In this document: positions 58,957 through 64,000 of the stretch, one piece after another | Layout of the letters: every line of letters starts with the position of its first letter | Numbering within the stretch: the stretch's first letter is position 1 | From: Saccharopolyspora galaxeae | Lineage (GTDB): Bacteria > Actinomycetota > Actinomycetes > Mycobacteriales > Pseudonocardiaceae | Assembly: GCF_016526145.1 (NCBI RefSeq) | Contig: NZ_JADDUE010000002.1 | Location: forward strand, 372,001 to 436,000 | Reading direction: 5' to 3' | Length of the DNA: 64,000 nucleotides | Position numbers and translations under genes: made by a program | The notes under the pieces: generated by a model | What the model was told of the DNA's origin: nothing | Seen by the model: the letters and a program-made list of their open reading frames with translations, nothing else | Databases searched by the model: none

Positions 58957-60903
58957 ATGTCGGAGGAACGTACGGGCCGGGTGCGGAGCGGATTGCCGTG
59001 GCTGCTGGGTGGTGGCTTCGCGGTGCTGCTGACGGTGTTCGTCGCCGCGCTCGGCGGCGCGGACGTCTACGCGCAGCTAGGGCTGTCGGCACCGGGCGCG
59101 GTGGTGCAGCTCGGCATCGGACTCGTGCGGCTGGTAGCCGACGTGTCCGCAGCGATCTGCTTGGGAGCGTTGGCGTTCGCGACGTTCTTCACCACACCGC
59201 GCGGTTCCGGTGGGGTGTCTCCGGACGGTTTCGCGGCGGTGCGTGCTGGTGGCGCTGCGGGCTGGGTCTGGTTCGTGGCAGCGGTGTTGATGATTCCGCT
59301 CGAAATGGCTGATTCGTCCGGGCAGTCGTTGGCCGACGTGGTGGAGCCATCGGCGTTCACCGGTCTGCTGTCCGCGTTGTACGAGCCGAAGGCGTGGCTG
59401 GCCACGGCACTCATCGCGCTGGTCGTCGCGGTGTGCGCGCGGATGGCGTTGATGTGGCGACCCGCGATGGGACTGGCGGCGCTGGCCGCGATCGGCTTGC
59501 TGCCACCGGCGGTGGTGAGTCATTCGGCATCCAACGCCGGGCACGACTACGGGACCAACGTGATCGTGCTGCACGTGGTGGCGGCCGCGTTGTGGCTGGG
59601 CGTGCTGATCGCCGTCATCGCGCACGTGCGCCGTGGCGGTGGACATCGGGAACTGGTGCTGGCGCGCTACCGCAAGCTCGCGGCCGTCTGCTGGTTCGTG
59701 CTGGCAGCTTCCGGGCTCGTGGATGCGTTCGTGCTGCTGCCGCCGAGTCGACTGGCAACCGGATACGGCGCGTTGGTGCTGGCCAAGGTGGTGCTGCTGG
59801 CCGCGTTGGGCGCGGCCGGGATGTGGGCGCGACGGCGGCTCGCGGCACCGGCGGCGCTGCTGGGCACCGAGCTCACGATCATGCTCGTGTCGGTCGGGGT
59901 ATCGATGGGCATGGCGCACACGCCACCGCCGAACCTGCTGGACCGCACGACCAGCACGTCCGAAGTGATCCTCGGCTACGACCTGCCCGGGCCGCCGAGC
60001 CTGCTGAACCTGCTGACGGTTTGGCGCTTCGACCTCATTCTCGGCACGGCCGCCGTAGCACTCGCCGCGCTCTACCTGCTGGGAGTGCGTTCGCTGCGCA
60101 AGCGCGGGGATTCCTGGCCGCCGGGCCGGACGGCGGCGTGGCTGGTGGGGTGCGCGACGCTCGTGATCGCCACGTCCTCCGGGCTCGGCGTCTACTCGTC
60201 CGGAGTGTTCAGCGTGCACATGCTCGTGCACATGGTGCTCAACATGCTCACTCCGGTGCTGCTCGTGCTGGGCGGGCCGATCACGCTGGCATTGCGCGCC
60301 TGCACCCCGGCCGGACGCGGAAATCCGCACGGCCCAAGGGAATGGGTGCTCACCGCCGTGCACTCGCCGCTCGCCCGGTGGCTCGCGCACCCGGCGATCG
60401 CCACGGTGCTGTTCGTCGTTTCGTTCTACGCGCTGTACTTCACGTCGCTGTTCGAGGCCGCGATGTCCGAGCACTGGGCGCACGAGCTCATGAACATCCA
60501 CTTCCTGCTGGTCGGCTACCTGTACTACTGGACGGTGATCGGCGTGGATCCGGCGCCGAAACCGCTGCCGCACCTGGCGAAACTCGGAATGGTGTTCGCG
60601 GTGATGCCGTTCCACGCCTTCTTCGGCGTGATCATGATGAGCATGGACGGCGTGATCGCGGAGAACTTCTACCGCACCCTCGACCTGCCGTGGGCGCACG
60701 ACCTGCTCGCCGACCAGTACCTCGCGGGCGGGATCGCTTGGGCGGCGGGCGAAGGCCCGCTGATCGTGGTGCTGCTGGCCCTGATGACCCAGTGGTACCG
60801 GCACGACATGCGTGAGGCCCGCCGCGCCGATCGCTCCGGCGACGAGGAACTCGCTGCCTACAACGAAATGCTCGCCCAACTCGCCCAACGCCGCGGCAAC
60901 TGA
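58957..60903 (+). CDS. CopD-CtaG fusion: copper resistance/cytochrome oxidase assembly membrane protein
   Basis: A 648-residue protein with about 15 helices. The N-terminal half is CopD-like (ALIALVVAVCARMALMWRPA, IVLHVVAAALWLGVLIAVIA). The C-terminal half is caa3-type CtaG (SVHMLVHMVLNMLTPVLLVL, HWAHELMNIHFLLVGYLYYW, VMPFHAFFGVIMMSMDGVIA) with His/Met-rich helices suited to Cu transfer to cytochrome oxidase. The same fusion exists in mycobacteria as I recall. The start is ATG 58957; upstream frame lacks similarity. Together with DUF5134/PepSY and the P-type ATPase it forms a dispersed copper group. Confidence 0.92.
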   Translation: MSEERTGRVRSGLPWLLGGGFAVLLTVFVAALGGADVYAQLGLSAPGAVVQLGIGLVRLVADVSAAICLGALAFATFFTTPRGSGGVSPDGFAAVRAGGAAGWVWFVAAVLMIPLEMADSSGQSLADVVEPSAFTGLLSALYEPKAWLATALIALVVAVCARMALMWRPAMGLAALAAIGLLPPAVVSHSASNAGHDYGTNVIVLHVVAAALWLGVLIAVIAHVRRGGGHRELVLARYRKLAAVCWFVLAASGLVDAFVLLPPSRLATGYGALVLAKVVLLAALGAAGMWARRRLAAPAALLGTELTIMLVSVGVSMGMAHTPPPNLLDRTTSTSEVILGYDLPGPPSLLNLLTVWRFDLILGTAAVALAALYLLGVRSLRKRGDSWPPGRTAAWLVGCATLVIATSSGLGVYSSGVFSVHMLVHMVLNMLTPVLLVLGGPITLALRACTPAGRGNPHGPREWVLTAVHSPLARWLAHPAIATVLFVVSFYALYFTSLFEAAMSEHWAHELMNIHFLLVGYLYYWTVIGVDPAPKPLPHLAKLGMVFAVMPFHAFFGVIMMSMDGVIAENFYRTLDLPWAHDLLADQYLAGGIAWAAGEGPLIVVLLALMTQWYRHDMREARRADRSGDEELAAYNEMLAQLAQRRGN

Positions 60904-60940
60904 CGCGGCACGCTCGCCAGCGGGTGTTCTCGGCGAACCT

Positions 60941-61144
60941 TCAGGTGTGCGAGCGGTCCAGGGCGCCTGTGCGGAGGTGCCGCAGGAACGCGGACCAAGC
61001 CGGTGCGGCGAAGATCAAGTGTCCGCCGTCGCGGTCCTTGGTGTCGCGGACGGCGGCGAGGCCGGGGGCTCCGCCGACTTCGACGCAGGAGCCTTGCTGG
61101 GCGGACCTGCTGCTCTTGCGCCATCCGCGCAGCTCAGGATTCAT
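60941..61144 (-). CDS. DUF397 domain protein
   Basis: A 67-residue DUF397 protein: MNPELRGWRKSSRSAQQGSC, VEVGGAPGLAAVRDTKDRDG and APAWSAFLRHLRTGALD. It lies 3 nt downstream of the XRE/DUF5753 regulator on the same strand, the standard regulator-partner pair (Scr1/Scr2-type, WhiJ-like) of actinobacteria. Confidence 0.92.
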   Translation of the reverse strand: MNPELRGWRKSSRSAQQGSCVEVGGAPGLAAVRDTKDRDGGHLIFAAPAWSAFLRHLRTGALDRSHT

Positions 61145-61147
61145 CGT

Positions 61148-61996
61148 TCATCCTTCCATCGTCTTTCGGATATCTGCGATGAGGTCGAGGGACTCGGATT
61201 CGCTCAGGGCGAGATCGGTCAGCGTGTCCACGGCTTTGGAATGAGCAGCGATGTCGCGCGGTGACTTGAGGAAGACCAGGCTGCTGAAGTGCTCGACCTC
61301 TACGATCGGATCGGCTTTCGGGAAGCGCATCAGCACGAAGTGCCCAGCGTGCGCGGGGTGAAAGCCTTCAGCCCCGGAACGCAGGACGCGGACCGTCACG
61401 TTCGGCACGTCGACGGCCGTAGCTTCGATGTGGGCCAACTGCTCCGCCATCGCGTGCGGCCCACCGAAGGGTTCCTGGAGGGCGTACTCGCCGATCAGTG
61501 CGGTGAAGGTCGGAGCTCGCTTCTTGGTCAAGATCGTGCGCCGTTCCATGCGGGTGAGGATGCGCGGACCGATCTGGCTGTCGTCCATGCCGTTCATGAC
61601 CGCTCGCATGTAGTCAGCGGTTTGCAGCAGGCCGGGTATCAGCATCGGTGCGACATCGACGATCTCGGTAGCGGTCCGCTCGAACTGGACCAGTGATGCG
61701 AGTTCTTTCTGGACTCCCGGGATGCCGGAGGTCACCCAGCTCGGCGCTTCGGTGCTGCGAGCTTGTTCCAGCAAGCGCTCGTACTCGTCTCCGGTCACAC
61801 CGAGCGCGGTCAGGTAGCTAGCGACGTCTTCGGGCTGCGGGACTCCGCTGCCCGTCTCCCACCTGCTGATGCGCGTCTTCGGCAGGTCCAACTTCTCGGC
61901 CAGCGCCCGCACGGTCAATCCGGCCTGGGTGCGCGCGTTCCGCAGCTCAGCCCCGAGTGCACGTGTCGCTGGTGAGTTGGCTGGTGTGGTCGCCAT
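61148..61996 (-). CDS. XRE-family regulator with DUF5753 (Scr1-like)
   Basis: A 282-residue protein. The N-terminal HTH_XRE (about 10-70) reads ALGAELRNARTQAGLTVRAL, AEKLDLPKTRISRWETGSGV. The C-terminal DUF5753 (about 95-280) has MLIPGLLQTADYMRAVM, ILTRMERRTILTKKRAPTFT and HFVLMRFPKADPIVEVEH. Such proteins pair with DUF397 and control development or defence-like switches in actinobacteria. ATG 61996 is preferred; GTG 62032 gives 12 more residues. The upstream region carries a GGGACA palindrome that is probably its operator. Confidence 0.92.
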   Translation of the reverse strand: MATTPANSPATRALGAELRNARTQAGLTVRALAEKLDLPKTRISRWETGSGVPQPEDVASYLTALGVTGDEYERLLEQARSTEAPSWVTSGIPGVQKELASLVQFERTATEIVDVAPMLIPGLLQTADYMRAVMNGMDDSQIGPRILTRMERRTILTKKRAPTFTALIGEYALQEPFGGPHAMAEQLAHIEATAVDVPNVTVRVLRSGAEGFHPAHAGHFVLMRFPKADPIVEVEHFSSLVFLKSPRDIAAHSKAVDTLTDLALSESESLDLIADIRKTMEG

Positions 61997-62041
61997 GGTC
62001 GCGATCCTAGAGGCGGGGCCGATGTCGACCACGCGACCGGA

Positions 62042-62099
62042 TAGATCACTCCAACGTGGAATAGATGTGTCCCGTGGGACAAGATAGATTCATGGGACA
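62042..62099. promoter_or_regulatory. Palindromic control region with TAGAT and GGGACA repeats
   Basis: A perfect TGTCCC-GT-GGGACA palindrome lies at 62068-62081, and a further GGGACA half-site at 62094-62099 lies 18 nt from the first. Three TAGAT repeats (62042-62046, 62062-62066, 62085-62089) are spaced 20 and 23 nt, about two helical turns. It lies between the divergent XRE regulator (start 61996) and the zinc-type genes (start 62167), so it can control both. Confidence 0.65.
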
Positions 62100-62166
62100 A
62101 GTTGACGGCGGTTCATTGCTCTCGAGCCCGTGATCGATCGCGGGTAGTGCTCCCTGGAGGTGTGCG

Positions 62167-62415
62167 TTGCCGTATCCGTTTCGTTGGTTTCCGGCGAGGG
62201 GTGAGCGTCATGCGGGCCGGGATTCCGCGCCGCGGCTGGGTTTTCGAGCGGGGACGTGTGTCGAGGCGTTGTGCGGTGCTGCGCTGGTGGCGGAGGAAGG
62301 GGCTGCCGCGTGGCTGTGGCCGACGTGCACAACCTGCGCGGAAAAGGTCCGGCCGATCGCGGAACGGCACAACGCGAGGAATCCGCTTCCGGAGGTACGG
62401 CCGCGTGGGGACTGA
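62167..62415 (+). CDS. Small zinc-finger-like protein, 82 aa
   Basis: LPYPFRWFPARGERHAGRDS is followed by TCVEALCGAALVAEEGAAAW and LWPTCTTCAEKVRPIAERHN. The arrangement of early His, a middle LCG and a late CxxC matches the small putative zinc-binding proteins often coded opposite XRE-DUF397 pairs in Pseudonocardiaceae. The start is TTG 62167, supported by GGAGG 6 nt upstream. It overlaps the next gene by 11 nt. Role unknown. Confidence 0.8.
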   Translation: MPYPFRWFPARGERHAGRDSAPRLGFRAGTCVEALCGAALVAEEGAAAWLWPTCTTCAEKVRPIAERHNARNPLPEVRPRGD

Positions 62416-62707
62416 ACGGTGGATGTGCGGTGTCGCGGAGTCGGTGTGGCACCGACTGGCGAGCTGCCGCCGGGTCGGTGGCTTCTTGGCGCCGGTCGCC
62501 GAATGCGGTCATGTCGTGCTCGGGCCCGTCCACCACCGGCAGCGGATCCCCGTTCCTCGCAGCGGAAGGTGGCTTTGTCGCGCCTGCAACCAGCGGATCG
62601 TGCTGGAAGATCCCGGTCCGCAGCTGGGGCCCGTGACGATCACCGGTGAGCACGCTGTTTTCGCTCCCATGCCCGGCAACGAACGGAATCCCAGCGAGCT
62701 GGTGTAA
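62405..62707 (+). CDS. Small Cys-rich protein, 100 aa, partner of the preceding gene
   Basis: The protein starts VGTERWMCGVAESVWHRLAS and continues FLAPVAECGHVVLGPVHH and WLCRACNQRIVLEDPG. Cys pairs suggest a zinc ribbon. GTG 62405 has GGAGG 9 nt upstream and overlaps the end of the 82-aa gene, so the two are coupled. The same tandem is common beside XRE regulators in related genera as far as I recall. Longer in-frame starts exist back to 62102 but overlap the first gene completely. Confidence 0.78.
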   Translation: MGTERWMCGVAESVWHRLASCRRVGGFLAPVAECGHVVLGPVHHRQRIPVPRSGRWLCRACNQRIVLEDPGPQLGPVTITGEHAVFAPMPGNERNPSELV

Positions 62708-62965
62708 CCGCTGATGAACGACACGGCGGCTTGATCGCCGCGCCGAAGCTCAACCGCCAAGGCTGGGAAGGCCGAGTCCCCCGCGGCTTTCCCGATGCGG
62801 TCCGGAACTGCCCACTCTCCCGAGCAGCGACGGACCGAATGGCCGGGCAGCGCGCGCAGTTCCTCCCCGAAAAGCGCGCTGTCCGGCCACCCCATCACCC
62901 GTCGACTTCGTACTTCTCGGCCACGAGGGTGGTCGAAGCGCCCGTGCTGCGCTCGGTGAGCGCGA

Positions 62966-64000
62966 TCAAGCGGCGGCGTCGGCTGTTGCCGTTGTCCGTT
63001 CCCGTTGCGGTGCCTGGGAACCGGCGACTGCACCGCTCCCGGTGAACCGGCGGAGGCGGAGGCTGTTGGAGACGACGAAGAACGACGACAACGCCATCGC
63101 GCCACCGGAGATCAACGGGTTGAGCAGGCCGAAGGCGGCGAGCGGCAGCGCGGCCACGTTGTAGCCGAACGCCCACAGCAGGTTGCCGCGGATAGTGCGC
63201 AAGGTAGCGCGGGAAAGGCGGATCGCGTCCGGTGCGACCATCAGGTCCGGTCGGACCAAGATCAAGTCGGCTGCGTCGATCGCGATGTCGGTGCCGGTCG
63301 CGACCGCGAGGCCGAGGTCGGCGGTCGCCAGCGCCGGTGCGTCGTTGACGCCGTCGCCGATCACCGCGACGGTCCGGCCCTCCGCGCGCAGACCGCGCAC
63401 CACCTCGGCCTTCTCGTCCGGGAGTACCTCGGAGATCACCCGCTCGATGCCGACCTCGTCCGCCACCGCGCGTCCCGTGGCATCGTTGTCGCCGGTCAGC
63501 AGCACCGTGCGCAGGCCGAGCCGATGCAGTTCGGCAACCGCCTGCGGCGCAGAGGGTTTCACCGCGTCCGCCAGCGCGAACACCGCGACCGCCGCTCCGT
63601 CCACACCGGACAGGACCACGGTGCGGCCCTGTTCCTGCCACTGCTCGCGGGTCCGGTCGAGTTCTTCGGGAACGGACCAGTCCTGTTCCTGGAAGAGTTC
63701 CCGGCGGCCGATGAGGACTTCGCGGCCGTCGACCTTGCCGCTCGCGCCCAGTCCCGGCCGTGCCGCGAACGATTCGGCGGCCGGGAGCTGCCCGGTCTCG
63801 GAGCGGGCGAGTTCGCTGATCGCCGCGGCGACCGCGTGCTCGGACGCCTCTTCCACGGCGCCCGCCTGGCGCAGCACCGAAGCGCGGTCCTGATCAGCGA
63901 CGAAATCCAGTTCCACCACCGACATCCGGCCTTCGGTGACGGTGCCGGTCTTGTCCAGCACCACCGTGTCCACCGCACGGGTCGACTCCAGCGCCTGGTA
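62966..64000 (-). CDS. Copper-type P-type ATPase, C-terminal part (partial at right edge)
   Basis: The last 345 codons of a P1B ATPase. The phosphorylation motif DKTGTVTEG lies near the window edge; SEHAVAAAI stands where P1B enzymes have SEHP. TGDNDATGRAV and GDGVNDAPALATADLG form the P-domain. The final two helices carry AFGYNVAALPLAAFGLLNPL and GGAMALSSFFVVSNSLRLRR, the YN and MxxSS signatures of Cu(I) exporters (CopA/CtpA/CtpV type). The Ala at the usual Pro of SEHP is unusual. The N-terminal metal-binding and first six helices lie beyond 64000. Confidence 0.93.
   Translation of the reverse strand, partial: YQALESTRAVDTVVLDKTGTVTEGRMSVVELDFVADQDRASVLRQAGAVEEASEHAVAAAISELARSETGQLPAAESFAARPGLGASGKVDGREVLIGRRELFQEQDWSVPEELDRTREQWQEQGRTVVLSGVDGAAVAVFALADAVKPSAPQAVAELHRLGLRTVLLTGDNDATGRAVADEVGIERVISEVLPDEKAEVVRGLRAEGRTVAVIGDGVNDAPALATADLGLAVATGTDIAIDAADLILVRPDLMVAPDAIRLSRATLRTIRGNLLWAFGYNVAALPLAAFGLLNPLISGGAMALSSFFVVSNSLRLRRFTGSGAVAGSQAPQRERTTATADAAA

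Overview
The window is high-GC actinobacterial chromosome. GTG/TTG starts, stop/start overlaps (ATGA, GTGA, TGATG), a zinc-free S4, a one-zinc-ribbon S14, a complete Cvn conservon and a DUF397/Scr1-type regulator pair all point to Pseudonocardiaceae, most likely Saccharopolyspora or a close relative. That genus call is an inference from gene content and style, not from a database search. No rRNA, tRNA, insertion sequence or CRISPR array was found.

Region 1 (1-17275) is the core translation block. It runs from the tail of rplP through rpmC-rpsQ-rplN-rplX-rplE-rpsN-rpsH-rplF-rplR-rpsE-rpmD-rplO, which ends at a strong terminator. Three secreted-protein genes follow (one I36/crystallin-like and two tandem aerolysin-like paralogues), interrupting the usual rplO-secY junction. 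Then come secY-adk-map, two reverse-strand methyltransferase paralogues, and the alpha operon infA-rpmJ-rpsM-rpsK-rpsD-rpoA-rplQ-truA. truA has no in-frame ATG/GTG/TTG ahead of its conserved N-terminus.

Region 2 (17332-22721) holds glpD and a TetR regulator facing an AGPS-like flavoprotein, with overlapping and apparently leaderless promoters, then a DUF397 protein and a CurA-like reductase.

Region 3 (22926-27770, minus strand) is the most novel part. It is a five-gene operon with a 928-residue soluble FtsK/EccC-type protein that reads as three ATPase modules with only the middle P-loop intact. Two tandem helical-hairpin proteins of 83 and 86 residues, a coiled-coil protein and an apparently duplicated-domain protein accompany it. 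It resembles a stripped-down type VII-like or DNA-translocase system of unknown function.

Region 4 (27905-45884) is accessory metabolism and envelope: a PRC-barrel/DUF2382 stress protein, two alpha/beta hydrolases, a DUF4232 lipoprotein, a leaderless GH25-LysM lysozyme, a stretch with a four-copy 24-bp repeat, a DMT transporter, and a GT4-hydrolase-GT1 cluster. It also has an adh-amidohydrolase-DUF59-iclR operon that looks like the accessory half of a binuclear-iron monooxygenase cluster without the monooxygenase, a KSTD-like flavoprotein, an aldo/keto reductase and small secreted proteins.

Region 5 (46009-64000) holds actP with its DUF485 partner, the conservon cvnABCD closed by a textbook terminator, a small gene pair, and a fluoroacetate-dehalogenase-type hydrolase. 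A metal/copper group (DUF5134, PepSY, CopD-CtaG) follows, then an Scr1-like XRE regulator with DUF397 facing two small zinc-type proteins across a palindromic control region. The window ends in the C-terminal part of a Cu+ P-type ATPase.
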